Source: Poecilobothrus nobilitatus
Lineage: Eukaryota > Arthropoda > Insecta > Diptera > Dolichopodidae
Length of the DNA: 64,000 nucleotides
NCBI GenBank assembly: GCA_947095535.1
Contig: OX352772.1
Location: 273,914,636-273,978,635, forward strand
Direction: 5' to 3'
Of this stretch, positions 22,701 through 34,137 are shown in pieces (positions within the stretch are counted from its first letter, which is position 1; each line of letters begins with the position of its first letter). The notes beneath the pieces are model-generated. The model made no database searches. It was not told the DNA's origin and was given only the letters and a program-made list of their open reading frames with translations. The position numbers and the translations under genes are program-made.

Positions 22701-22753
22701 GACGGGTTCGGGTAGCTGCCATACAAAATCTCTTTTTAAATGAAAAGAACTCA

Positions 22754-25060
22754 GTGTCCGTCCGCACAATAACTCAAAAGATAGAGGAGCTAGGAGGCTG
22801 AAAATTTTTTTACGTCACTTTTGTAAAATTGTTAGTTTTGCTATTTAACTCCAGCATTTTCTGTCCCCGGGTTCGGGTAGCTGCCATACAACGTCTTTCT
22901 TTAAATAGAAATAACCCAGTGTCTGTTCAATCTAGGTATCTGAAATTTTGCGAATGATGATCAAGTTTTATGGCAACAACTTCTGCAAAATTTGGTTCTG
23001 GTGGTGTGACGGGTTCGGGTAGCTGCCATACAAAATCTCTTTTTAAATGAAAGAACTCAGTGTCCGTCCGCTCGATAACTCAAAAAATAGAGGAGCTAGG
23101 AGGCTGAAAATTTTTTTACGTCACTTTTGTAAAATTGTTAGTTTTGCTATTTAACTCCAGCATTTTCGGCCGCCGGGTTCGGGTAGCTGCCATACAACGT
23201 CTTTCTTTAAATAGAAATAACCCAGTGTCTGTTTAATCTAGGTATCTGAAATTTTGCGAATGATGATCAAGTTTTATGGCAACAACTTCTGCAAAATTTG
23301 TTTCTGGTGGTGTGACGGGTTCGGGTAGCTGCCATACAAAATCTCTTTTTAAATGAAAGAACTCAGTGTCCGTCCGCACTATAACTCAAAAAATAGAGGA
23401 GCTAGGAGGCTGAAAATTTTTTTACGTCACTTTTGTAAAATTGTTAGTTTTGCTATTTAACTCCAGCATTTTCTGTCCCCGGGTTCGGGTAGCTGCCATA
23501 CAACGTCTTTCTTTAAATAGAAATAACCCAGTGTCTGTTCAATCTAGGTATCTGAAATTTTGCGAATGATGATCAAGTTTTATGGCAACAACTTCTGCAA
23601 AATTTGGTTCTGGTGGTGTGACGGGTTCGGGTAGCTGCCATACAAAATCTCTTTTTAAATGAAAGAACTCAGTGTCCGTCCGCACTATAACTCAAAAAAT
23701 AGAGGAGCTAGGAGGCTGAAAATTTTTTTACGTCACTTTTGTAAAATTGTTAGTTTTGCTATTTAACTCCAGCATTTTCTGTCCCCGGGTTCGGGTAGCT
23801 GCCATACAACGTCTTTCTTTAAATAGAAATAACCCAGTGTCTGTTCAATCTAGGTATCTGCAATTTTGCGAATGATGATCAAGTTTTATGGCAACAACTT
23901 CTGCAAAATTTGGTTCTGGTGGTGTGACGGGTTCGGGTAGCTGCCATACAAAATCTCTTTTTAAATGAAAGAACTCAGTGTCCGTCCGCACTATAACTCA
24001 AAAAATAGAGGAGCTAGGAGGCTGAAAATTTTTTTACGTTACTTTTGTAAAATTGTTAGTTTTGCTATTTAACTCCAGCATTTTCTGTCCCCGGGTTCGG
24101 GTAGCTGCCATACACCGTCTTTCTTTAAATGGAAATAACCCCGTGTCTGTTCAATCTAGGTATCTGCAATTTTGCGAATGATGATCAAGTTTTATGGCAA
24201 CAACTTCTGCAAAATTTGGTTGTGGTGGTGTGACGGGTTCGGGTAGCTGCCATACAAAATCTTTTTTTAAATTAAAAGAACTCAGTGTCCGTCCGCACGA
24301 TAACTCAAAAAATAGAGGAGCTAGGAGGCTGAAAATTTTTTTACGTCACTTTTGTAAAATTGTTAGTTTTGCTATTTAACTCCAGCATTTTCTGTCCCCG
24401 GGTTCGGGTAGCTGCCATACACCGTCTTTCTTTAAATAGAAATAACCCAGTGTCTGTTCAATCTAGGTATCTGAAATTTTGCGAATGATGATCAAGTTTT
24501 ATGGCAACAACTTCTGCAAAATTTGGTTCTGGTGGTGTGACGGGTTCGGGTAGCTGCCATACAAAATCTCTTTTTAAATGAAAGAACTCAGTGTCCGTCC
24601 GCACTATAACTCAAAAAATAGAGGAGCTAGGAGGCTGAAAATTTTTTTACGTTACTTTTGTAAAATTGTTAGTTTTGCTATTTAACTCCAGCATTTTCGG
24701 CCGCCGGGTTCGAGTAGCTGCCATACAACGTCTTTCTTTAAATGGAAATAACCCAGTGTCTGTTCAATCTAGGTATCTGCAATTTTGCGAATGATGATCA
24801 AGTTTTATGGCAACAACTTCTGCAAAATTTGGTTGTGGTGGTGCGACGGGTTTGGGTAGCTGCCATACAACTTCTCTTTTTAAATGAAAATAACTCAGTG
24901 TTCATCCGCACGATAACTCAAAAAATAAAGGAGTTAGGAGGCTGAAATTTTTTTTACGTCACTTTTACAAAATTGTTAGTTTTGCTATTTAACTCCAGCA
25001 TTTTCGGCCGCCGGGTTCGAGTAGCTGCCATACAACTTCTTTCTTTAAATGGAAATAACC
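22754..25060 (+). repeat. 306-base tandem array, seven full steps
   Basis: CAGTGTCCGTCCGC words start at 22754, 23060, 23366, 23672, 23978, 24285, 24591 and (diverged) 24898, so the period is 306 or 307 throughout. Units are nearly identical to each other, unlike the 147-base array. Each unit contains GGTTCGGGTAGCTGCCATAC twice, about 150 bases apart, so it is itself an old dimer. AGAGGAGCTAGGAGGCTGAA and ACTCCAGCATTTTC are further landmarks. Near-identity suggests recent expansion or homogenisation. Confidence 0.9.
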
Positions 25061-25523
25061 CAGTGTCTATTCAATCTAGGTATCTGAAATTTTGCAAATG
25101 ATGATCGAGTTTTATGGCAACAACTTCTGTAAAATTTTGTTGTGATGATATGACAGGTTCGGATAGTTGCCATACAACTTCTCTTTTTAAATAAAAATAA
25201 CTCAGTGTCTATTGAAGCTAGCTATCTGAAATTTAGTGAAAAAGTGTCGAGTTGCATGCCAAAAACTTTTGTAAAATTTGAATGGTCTAAAGTAGCCGGT
25301 TCCGGCTTTTTGCATTTCTTGGAACTTAATGAAGCTAGGCGCAATAGATTCGGGTAGCTATCATACAACTCCACAATTTACATAAATATATCTCTGTAGT
25401 TCGGTACTAAAACTCTGAATGTTTTTAAAAGATGATCAAGTTTTATAGAAACAGGATATATTACGTTCATACGGGTATCCCAGAGTTGACACAGTCTACT
25501 CTACTGCACTCTTCCTCGTTTTA

Positions 25524-26308
25524 AAAGAGATTTAAGAAAAATTTTACTTCATACTTCATATTCAGATTCAATTACTTTAATTCAATTCCGATTTCTATTC
25601 TTAAAAATTGGATGTTTCTTATTAGTTCAAAAAAAAATCTTTAAATTTACTAAAACAAAAATTTAATAACTCCATTTATATTTTAACGTAAAAAAAAAAT
25701 CAAATAAAAAATATTTTGGTTCAATTTAAAACTTTGCAAAACAAATTTAAACAAGAAATTTAAAAATTTAAAAAGCAATGAAAACAGAAATTTAAAAAGA
25801 ATTTTATACAAGAAGCATTCTAAATTATGTATAGTTCTTCTTTATGATTTCGCAAGTTTTCTATTAAATGAGGAAATACTGGTTGGCGATTTGATATCCG
25901 TGGTTAACAGATGGAACATTTGTAAACTTTTAGACTTTTATAAATTTTGAGATGCCCTTCTATTCCATTTTTCTAGCCTAAAATTAAAATTTTCCGTGAT
26001 ATATTTATACAAGTATACTCGCAGTTTGCTATTTTTTACTCAGACACTCAGATTGACTGCTCTTGCTTGTGAATTAATTTAATTAATTTTGGTTCTCTGT
26101 GTTCTGTCTGTGAGTTATGTTACAAATCAATTATGTCAAAAAGAGGGTATTTCCTTTTTCCAGAAAATTTATGTATGTATATGCATGTACAATGTATATG
26201 CGAGTTTTTTACTAGAAGGTTTATATAGAAATTCTGGAAAAGCATATACATATGCAGTCACTTTGCATATACATAGTCAGTCACTTGCATATATATATAC
26301 ATAGTCAG
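25524..26308. other. No recognisable feature
   Basis: AT-rich, with TATGTATATGCATGTA-type microsatellite around 26170-26300. Confidence 0.4.
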
Positions 26309-27760
26309 TTTCAATATTATTTATACACCACCACATTTTGTTGGGACTATGAACTGAAATCACAATATCTACTAGAATTTTTATCAAATTGAACTCGAAT
26401 TTAATTTATAAATTCTTTACTGGTTTTTAAACAATTTAAAAAAAAACCAACAAAAAACAGTTTACAAAGAAAAAAGTTAGAACAAAACAAAAATTTCAAA
26501 ATTATTTGCACACGTATTAAGTGTTTCAATATTATTTACACATCGTAATAAAAAAAATAAAAAACTTGTAATTCTGGAAACTAAGGAGGCGTTTCTGATG
26601 TAAGTGAAATTAATTAATATTTTGTATTTCTGCCCTTTGCAGCTATTAGCTCTTGAAGACGTTTCGGCATGGAGTCTACTAAATTTCTTAACATTTAGGG
26701 ATCTATTTCATTCCAAGCCTTCAAAGCGTCAGTATGTGCCTCTTCTTTTAATTTTGATTTTTTTTGAGGAATTGTAGGCTTCATTTTATGCCTGACATTT
26801 TCAAGATCAGGGCACAAACATTATGTTAAGATCAGGGCTCTGTGGAGGCCATTTTAACATATTTTGCTCAATACCCGATAAAAATTGCGTTATGCATCTT
26901 GCTTTATGAATGGGAGCAGTGTAATGTTGTAAAATAAAATCCTGGTCAATCAATTCGATATCTGCAACAAGTGCAACATCATTCAGAATATGCAAAAACT
27001 TGGCCGCGTTCATCTTTTCTGGACATGTGACAAATGTACCAAAACCATTATAAGAAATACATCCCCACAGAATGATTTTTCCTACATTTGGATAACGTGT
27101 TGGAATATTTACAGCTCGTTTTTCCTTTTCACTTGCGTGGGAATGATAAAAGTGCTTACCATAGGTCCCATCTAATGAAACAGCTGTTATGTCCGTCCAC
27201 AATATATGCCTCCAAAATTCTTTAGGTTTATTTTTATACTACAAAGCAAATTCTAGCCGAAGTCATTGGTTGTAAGGCTGTTTTCGAGACACATACGCTT
27301 CAATTTTCTTATCCTTCTGCAAATTGTTGTTTTGTTTATTTATTTCTTTTTGTTACGGTTAATATTTTTTTAAATTTTTCTCAAAGTTTCGGTCGGATTT
27401 TTCTTTACATATCCAAAAATATAATTATCTTTTTTCTCATTAGTTGCCCTTTTCTTGCCTCTTCCAGGTATATTTAGAAGGCTTTTATTAGTTTTTTTGG
27501 ATAGTTGATAATAAAGCGTACGCTTGTGACATATATATTTTTTTGAAAGCTAAGAAGCCGAAATTTAATTTTTATAATCAGTAATGATCGATAAACGTAT
27601 TTCCAAAGTTAAATTTCTACTTCGTGGCATTTTTATTCTTTTTAGTTACCTTATGATAAAAATAAAACTCGAATGGCTATAAAATCTCTATTTCAATAAA
27701 TAAGTTAGCTGATGTAGTCACACATGCTTCATTAGTTTCCAGAATTACTTTTTTTAAGCA
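26309..27760 (-). mobile_element. Tc1-like DNA transposon, inactive
   Basis: The - strand encodes a Tc1-type transposase core: ILWTDITAVSLDG (first catalytic D), KIILWGCISYNGFGTF (the VMVWGC-SYNG block), DFILQHYTAPIHKA where active members have FQQDNAPxHTA, WPPQSPDLN (third acidic block region), then after a frame break AWNEIDP and SMPKRLQELIAAKGRNTKY, the usual C-terminus. The second catalytic aspartate has been replaced, and frames are broken at about 26810 and 27230. A 16-base perfect inverted repeat, TAATTCTGGAAACTAA (26569-26584) and TTAGTTTCCAGAATTA (27732-27747), probably marks the inner ends. TTTCAATATTATTTA occurs at 26309 and 26524, suggesting direct repeats inside a long left end. 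The right end appears lost. Confidence 0.8.
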
Positions 27761-27784
27761 CATTTCCACAAACATTTTTTTTTA

Positions 27785-28040
27785 AAATGGGCTTATTAGA
27801 TTCACTATCCGTCCGTCCGTCCGTCTGTTTAGAAAACTTCTACATCGTTAAAGATAAAGGAAAAAATTTTAACCATGGATAGATCTCATAAAAAAATTAA
27901 TTTTGTGGAACAACTTTTTCATGTAGTCCCATCCATTAAGGAGCCCATCAAACTTTAAAAAAGCCTTATTTTTAAATGCGTATATCTCATGTTCTGCTTA
28001 ATATTTTTTCAATCTGAAAACGTCATTCGACAGGTATATC
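27785..28040 (+). repeat. Family A fragment
   Basis: TCCGTCCGTCCGTCCGTCTG at 27808 is followed by family A body words (AACTTCTACATCGTT, ATAGATCTCATAAAAA, CAACTTTTTCATGTAGTCCC). No ends present. Confidence 0.6.
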
Positions 28041-28214
28041 ATCTTTTTGAATCCAACTTTAAAATCCATCCTAATTCTGAATCTCGTATATACATGCATA
28101 TTTTTGTAAAAGAAGTACATATAACCCTAATTTTGAGTTAAGTTTACAAAATTTAAAAATGAAATAAGTTAATTTCTAACTTATTTCAAAAAACCGGAAT
28201 TTTTCTAACTTAGT

Positions 28215-29140
28215 TCCTTTCTCATTTAGTTTATTGTATCTTAATTCATAGCGCCGTCTGTGGGAATGTGTACAGCCAAAACGGTTGAGCTTTCATATTT
28301 GAAATTTCATATTTGAGGTTTTGACGCAAATATCTCAGATTCATAAGTTGGAGAAAATCGGACCACAGCAAGTGGTAGTTTATTAGTATCACTTTTAAGT
28401 TTTTTTACGAATATTTTGTAACAGGAAAATATTATGAGAAAAATTATTAAGAAAAAGTTGGTACACAAGTAAAGAACAATAACTTTACCATACGACATTT
28501 TTTGATCCGATTAACTTTAAATTTTATTTAACTAAATAACATATTTTTTTCTAAGTCCAAATTTCTATATATTACAACATGCCATATACATTATATGAAC
28601 ATTTTTTTTTTGTTTTTTTATATTTTATATTTCTAAAAATTAAATATCTACTATACCTATGCATATATTCTCTTGTTAATGAAGCAAAATTCAAATTGTA
28701 AAATTTTTGTTAGCAGATTCAATATTAATGTACATATAAAAAGTTGTTTGTTTTGTACATACATATATAATAAATAAATTTGTTCACACTTTTTATTATT
28801 TTTTAATTTTAATATTTTTGAATGAAAAGAAAATCCTGGAGCTATGTATGTACAATAGTTGGACAATAGTCTAATAAGTTAAATTTAACGAAAACGTAAA
28901 ATGATAAAACATTGTGGTCATTTATGCATATTCATTAACATGTATGTATGAATGTAAATATTTTTACGATTTGCCTATTATTGTTATTGAATAAAAAAAA
29001 TGTTGATAAATTATGGGAACTTATTTTGCTTTGATATAAATTATTATGTAAATTAATATCTATGACATTTCGTATTATGCTTTTCGTGTAATAGCGGTCG
29101 GTTCTGTGGTGCACACAGGTGTTTTTTTTATATTATACCT
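28215..29140 (+). repeat. Family C repeat, copy 1
   Basis: Aligns with the copies at 49205-50131 (inverted) and 60335-61257: TTTTGACGCAAATATCTCAGATT, ATCGGACCACAGCAAGTGGTAG, TTATGAGAAAAATTATTAAGAAAAAGTTG, ACACAAGTAAAGAACAATAACTTT in order, and a GCGGTCGGT subterminal end at 29094-29102. The first ~140 bases with the ACCGACCGC partner and the CA/TG run are missing or unrecognisable. Non-coding. Confidence 0.7.
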
Positions 29141-29592
29141 TTTTTTATTTATTATAAGAAAAAGTTATTAGTGTCGCACCAACAAAATTCTACACCTTAT
29201 TGAATAGGAATAAAGTTTAATTTTTCATTAAGTAAACATGTAAACATTAAAATTTTTGTTTACTGCAGAATTTACTATTTTTAAAGGTATAATTTTAATA
29301 TGTATTACTTACATACAACATAATATATTTTAGTTCTGTCATAGGCTTACCTTCGTAGTGATCAGACGTATATTGTATACTTAGTGATTTATTTTCTTCT
29401 CTTTCTTATTTTTCATTTTTATTTCTCTTTTCTTTTTCTAGATTAAATTAACTATCCTTTTCTATCCTTATAAACACACTCTTAAATAACAAAAAAAAAA
29501 TTTTTTTATAAAAAACAAAATATTAATAAATAAATTAATTAATTAAGAAGGCGCAATACCCACTAGATATAGTAGGGTGAGTAAAAAAAAAA
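29141..29592. other. AT-rich spacer
   Basis: No motif except a run of simple AT-rich sequence before the LINE start at about 29545-29590, which may be the 5' UTR of that LINE. Confidence 0.4.
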
Positions 29593-30367
29593 ATGGATTG
29601 CAGGCCGATCCCTTCGGAGAATCGGTTCTCAGAACTACCGGATGATACACTGGTCAACCCGGCCCAAAAATTAAAAAACGATCTAGAGGACAAAACATTG
29701 CAAGCGAAGTATTTCCATCCTTACTCCAGGTGGTAAATAAAACAGAAAATTCTCCTAAATTTCTTTTAATTGAATCCACGGATAAGACCAAACCACTATC
29801 AAGCTTTAGTGTTTTCGCAAAACAAAAGGCACTGGACAGTATAAGCACTGAAATAGATTCCATCAGTCTTCTTCGAGACGGCAACCTTCTTATTTTGGCA
29901 AAATCCCAAAAATTAGCTGATAAATTTATCAAAACAAAAAATTTTGGTGGTCTATGTACCATTTCAACAAAACTCCATGAAACGTTAAACTTAACAAAAG
30001 GTACAATTTTTGATAAAAACTTGATTCCAACAAGCGAAAAAGAAATAATTAACGACCTAAAAAATCAAGGAGTTACTAAGGTGTACAAGTTTAAAAAAAA
30101 AATCGATGGAAAAATAACTATACTGGCCTTATACTTCTTACCTTTAACAAATATAAAATTCCAAGCAAAATTGATATTGCCTGGTATCAAGTTAAGGTAA
30201 AAGAATACTTTCCAAACCTAATGAGGTGCAAAAACTGCCAATTTCTTCGTCACACAGCCAAACATTGCAAGAACCCTGCGAACTGTGCGCACTGTAACCT
30301 TCCACCACACCAACCTTTAGATTGCACTAGAACTATGTGTTCAAATTGGCACAAAAAGAAATACTAA
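29593..30367 (+). pseudogene. ORF1 (Gag-like, two CCHC knuckles) of an I-like LINE
   Basis: Opens with ATG at 29593 (MDCRPIPSENRFSELPDD), shifts frame near 29720 into a 156-codon open stretch, then shifts again near 30165 into a frame ending at TAA 30365-30367. The last frame holds NLMRCKNCQF, with two C-x2-C-x4-H-x4-C zinc knuckles (CKNCQFLRHTAKHC and CAHCNLPPHQPLDC). RNA-binding ORF1 proteins of Jockey- and I-type LINEs carry this arrangement and coat the element RNA. Length (about 255 codons) is somewhat short for the type. Two frameshifts make it non-functional. Immediate followers are the ORF2 domains on the same strand. Confidence 0.8.
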
Positions 30368-30914
30368 AAATTAAAACACAAAATAAGTGTAGCTCTGATG
30401 AAGCCCGCAGAACTTACAACTAAAAAAATATAGCTCGCAAAGTTTTTCCTCTATACTAAAAACTACTTGCCCACAAAAAAGTACTGATAAACAATCAAAA
30501 CAAACTCCAAATAATAATAATCCAATACTACCTGATTCGTATTCACCTAAAAAAACCAAATTGATAATATAATTGAACAAAACAAAATTAACTTTTCTCA
30601 CTTTTCAAAACAAAATCAACATAATAATAATTTAATTGAACAAAATAATAACCTAACCTTAAATACTCTAACAATAAATCAATAATCAAATCAATCAAAT
30701 CAAAAATAATAAAGAAATACTATATTTTAAAACAATAAATATATTTCAACACGAAAACAATAGCACAGAAAGAGAAAAAAACATACTTAAAAATAATTCA
30801 AATAAAAACTCTACAATTATGAACGAAGATTATCTCCCAGTAAACTCACTTGTCTCAGCACATATATCAAACGACAGTATATCAAAGTCATGTCTCAGTA
30901 CTATATCAAACGAC

Positions 30915-31640
30915 ATAGTACAATGGAATATTCAAGGATTCTATAATAATAAACCTTTCTTAGAACTATACTACTAATATAGATTAATTCAAAAATATAA
31001 CCCGTTAATTATAGCATTGCTAGAAATAAATATACATAGACCAAACATAAAAATAGCTATACACTTTACAAATGCCTACTGCCGATAACGCAACGCAGAT
31101 GCGGAGGGATAGGTTTCTTGATCGACTCAGGTATAAAATTCGAACAAATTAAAATATATACACCCCTTCAAGCTATTACTATCAAAACTTCATTGCCTAA
31201 TTTACAAGAAAATATCACTATTGTTAACGTCTATCTAAAAAACTAACTTAAGCTCGAAAACACGCACCTAGATCAATTAACGTCACAAATATCCGCTCCA
31301 TACATAATCTTAGGTGACATTAATGCTAGAAGCGAAATCTGGGGAGATAGAATAACAAACCAGATAGGAGCAGTTATAAACGGGTGGACAGACGATAATG
31401 GTGAAGTTTGCATAATAAGTGATGGCTCCCCAACACTCTTAAACACCAGAGGAACTATAACATGCCCCGGTCTCACAATAGCCCATACATCCGTAGCATA
31501 TCAATTAAATTGGAAAAGAGGAGAAAATCTAAACGGATACGATCACTACCCTATAATTATTAACAACATAAACAAAATAATTATAAAATACAAAAGCAAG
31601 ACCAGCTTCAACACAAAAGAAGCAAATTGGTAACTATATC
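30915..31640 (+). pseudogene. ORF2 endonuclease domain of the I-like LINE
   Basis: VQWNIQGFYNNKPFLEL opens the APE-type endonuclease fold and IIALLEINIH is its metal-binding glutamate block. Later come PYIILGDINARSEIWG (the GDxNA motif), a block ending TRGTITCPGLTIAHTSVA, and NGYDHYPI in the place of the catalytic SDH-P box. APE-type endonucleases nick target DNA to prime reverse transcription. Stops occur at about 30975, 31085, 31245 and 31632. The start of ORF2 lies before 30915 in badly decayed sequence (30370-30910). Confidence 0.8.
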
Positions 31641-33075
31641 GAACATATGTAAATCAATTCCTTCAAAAGCAAGAATACTCCGAAAATATTAACAATGAAG
31701 CAGCCTTCCTGGCTAAAACTATAAGTCATGCAGCTACCAAATGTATGCTAATAATCGCACACGGCAAAAAAATAAACAAACCAGCATGGATAAATGAAAT
31801 AATAGCAGGGCTTTCCAAAGAAAAAACTAAATTATTAAGAGTAGTCAAAGGAACACCTACACAGCATACTATAATCATGCTCAAAAAGAGAAGTACCGAG
31901 TTAGGAAGAGAAATAAAGCAAGCGAGAAGGAAATTATGGGAAAATTTTGGTAATGGAATAAACAACAGTAACTCAAACGAAATATAGCGCAGGGCCAGAG
32001 GAATTCTTGGTAAACAAAAAACACCGATAAGTACACTCGCCATACAACAAGCAAACAAATTAGAGATAGACCCAATAAAAAACGTGGACCTCCTAGCTGA
32101 TTGCTGCGCATCCTATGCCAAAAACACAGTACAAGATAAAGAGCAAGAGTACAACCCCCCAATTTCAAACGTCCCAAATACAAAACTTTCAAGGGACAAC
32201 ACCTGGTACGGACAAAATAACGTACACTATGCTAAAAAACACAACAAAAGTTTATATAGAAAGGCTAACAAAATTGTACAATAAAGTTTATAGTACTAGA
32301 CAATTTTCTCAAAGCTGGAACATGGCGGAGCTCAGACCAATACCAAAACCGGGAAAAGACTAAAGATCTCAGGAAAACTACAGATATATATCGTTGTTGA
32401 GCACTACTAGCAAAGTATTAGAAAAAATAGTAGCAAAAAGACTGAGCCATTTAATGGAATACATTTTACCAGAGGAAATACATGGTTTTAGGGAGCAAAG
32501 AGGCACTAATACTTTACATCATCAGCTAGAATTACAAAGTCAAATTGCTCTTCAAAACAAAGATCATCTAGATATACTCTCATGTGACTCTCATGTGGAA
32601 AATACATAGATATACATACATACATAGAAATACATAGATATACATAGACATAGATATACTCTCATGTGGAAAAAGCTTTCGATAGAGTACAAAAGAAAAC
32701 GGTAATTGAACAGCTAAAAAAAATGAATGCAAGAAAAAGTATAATAAATTACACAGCTGGCTTCCTATCGAACCGAAAAATCGCAGTATATTATATCGTT
32801 TTCAGTTCCAAGTTCAAAAATCTCAACAATGGACTACCACAAGGCTCACCGTTATCTGATCAACTCTTCAATGTTTACATCGAAGATTTAAGCAAAAAAC
32901 TTCTGGAAATTAAAGAGGTAGATCACCTCATTTTATGCACATAACGTAATAATCACTGCAAAAGGGGACAAAATAAACCGCTTTACAGAAAGCACTGAAT
33001 CTAATCGACTGCTGGAGCTCAACTACTTTTCGCCTAACAAAACCGAAGCCTTAGATATTTGCAGAAAGTGAAACT
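31641..33075 (+). pseudogene. ORF2 reverse transcriptase domain of the I-like LINE
   Basis: A linker with AWINEIIAGLSKEKTKLLRV leads into WNMAELRPIPKPGKD, ISLLSTTSKVLEKIVAKRLS, LPEEIHGFREQRGTNTLHH, EKAFDRVQKKTVIEQL (first catalytic D), FLSNRKIAVYY, and GLPQGSPLSDQLFNVYI. These are consecutive RT motifs of LINEs. The YxDD box has decayed to a region around CTHNVIITAKG. A microsatellite-containing duplication at 32570-32670 separates the fingers from the palm. The frame changes several times. Sequence homology stops near 33075, where a foreign LINE fragment begins, and resumes at 34138. Confidence 0.8.
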
Positions 33076-33084
33076 GTCAAAAGT

Positions 33085-33965
33085 CAAGTATCAATCATCA
33101 AAACGAACCTATTCAAATTACAAATGATCTAAAATTTGGGGCTACTTAAATTAGCTAGAAATTGTGGACAAAAAATGCCTTAAAATCATTAAAAATCTAC
33201 CTGCCCCAAATTTAGATCTTTAAAAAAAGCAGGGCTCCCCAAATCTACTTAAATAAGCTGGAAATTGTGCACAAAAAATGCCTTAAAATCATTAAAAATC
33301 TACCTATACAATACCCCTCATTTATTATACTAACAACAAATCTTAGTCTTACGAATATAAATAGATATGAATTGTACTGTACTGCTTTTACAATAGTAAA
33401 TAACCTGCTGAAACATAACTTTATTCTAAATAGAAGATTAGACATTCACTCGCACAACACTAGGAACAAATCAAATTTTTATCTCTCCTTATTTAGAACC
33501 CGAAACCAAAGAAATAATTGTCTATACAATTACTTAAAAGCCTTCAACGAGCTACCCGAAGATTTGGAAATTCTATCTAATTTCCGCGTGTTCAAAAAAA
33601 AAAATAAGAGCACTTTTAGTCGAAAATTAAAGCATTATACTAACAAAATTAACATAATATATAATCTTATTAACTTTTAATCGATAGTATACAGTTACAA
33701 TAACGTAAATGACGAATTTTGAAAACCTTAAGTTAAAGTATACTTAAATTGAGTTAAATCCATTAATTAATAGTAAATAAAAAATTAAAATTTTCTACTA
33801 TTAAATATTTGATTTTTTTTTGTATTTTTTTTTATTATAATGTAAAAAATTTTCGTTTTTCTTTTGTTTTTTGTGTCTGAAACTCTGTTCATCATTTATT
33901 ACATATTATAAGACCACACAGCTCTAAGCTAAGGTCAGAAACTATTTAATTATGAATATATTAAA
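33085..33965 (+). mobile_element. 3' end of a CR1/L2-like LINE nested in the I-like LINE
   Basis: A 137-codon open frame (33267-33680) reads VHKKCLKIIKNLP, NINRYELYCTAFTIVNNLL, DIHSHNTRNKSNFYLSLF and YLKAFNELPEDLEILSNF, the typical carboxy-terminal region downstream of RT in CR1/L2-type elements. The first ~50 bases of the coding block appear twice (around 33153 and 33257), an internal duplication. After the stop at 33680 comes AT-rich 3' sequence ending near 33960 with a TTATAAGACCACACAGCTCTAAGCTAAGG-like stretch (similar words recur at about 58380-58420). It is a 5'-truncated insertion. Confidence 0.65.
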
Positions 33966-34018
33966 ATAAATTATTTTTATATAAATTCTGTAGAAGAAAT
34001 AAAGAAAAAAAAAAATAC

Positions 34019-34137
34019 CCACACTCGTCGTAAGAGTTATTCCCCCTTGCGACATTTACAGCCACGCCTGAACAGGAAAGGCTGTGTAATTTCCTGTCCA
34101 CATTTATGTGGCAGAGAAATGCAATAAAAAAAATAAA
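34019..34137 (+). repeat. SINE 3' half
   Basis: Matches the body of the SINE at 49018-49200 from ACACTCGTCGTAAGAGTTAT through TTATGTGGCAGAGAAATGCA, followed by an A-rich tail. The tRNA-like head is missing. It sits between the nested CR1/L2-like fragment and the resumption of the I-like coding sequence. Confidence 0.75.

Larger units (their letters stand above)
21777..25523 (+). mobile_element. HINE-like element, family D copy 1, with expanded internal arrays
   Basis: Starts TATACCCGTATGAAC and ends GTTCATACGGGTAT (25465-25478), a 14-base perfect subterminal inverted repeat. A stem-loop (GAGTTGAC-ACA-GTCTACTC, seven of eight pairs) and a CTTCCTCGTTTT end follow. The left part has the AAGCCATGTACGTCCGTCCG run. 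The interior is built of two kinds of tandem unit, 259 and 306 bases, listed separately. Non-coding: the open frames inside are by-products of the repeats. The same family is present in opposite orientation at 43455-44742. Confidence 0.75.

Noticed and set aside
22167..24945. Several 60-75-codon open frames, also mirrored at 43630-44110
   Set aside because: They are produced by the 259- and 306-base units and recur in the inverted element. No start, motif or selection signal.
21777..25523. CRISPR-like array
   Set aside because: The repeats are direct head-to-tail units of 259 or 306 bases with no short repeat and unique spacer pattern, and the genome is eukaryotic.
30371..30601. Antisense frames over the I-like LINE (also at 31726-32192, 33961-34383 and 34680-35253)
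   Set aside because: They are shadows of the LINE coding sequence on the + strand. Their hydrophobic composition reflects reverse-complemented Lys/Asn codons.
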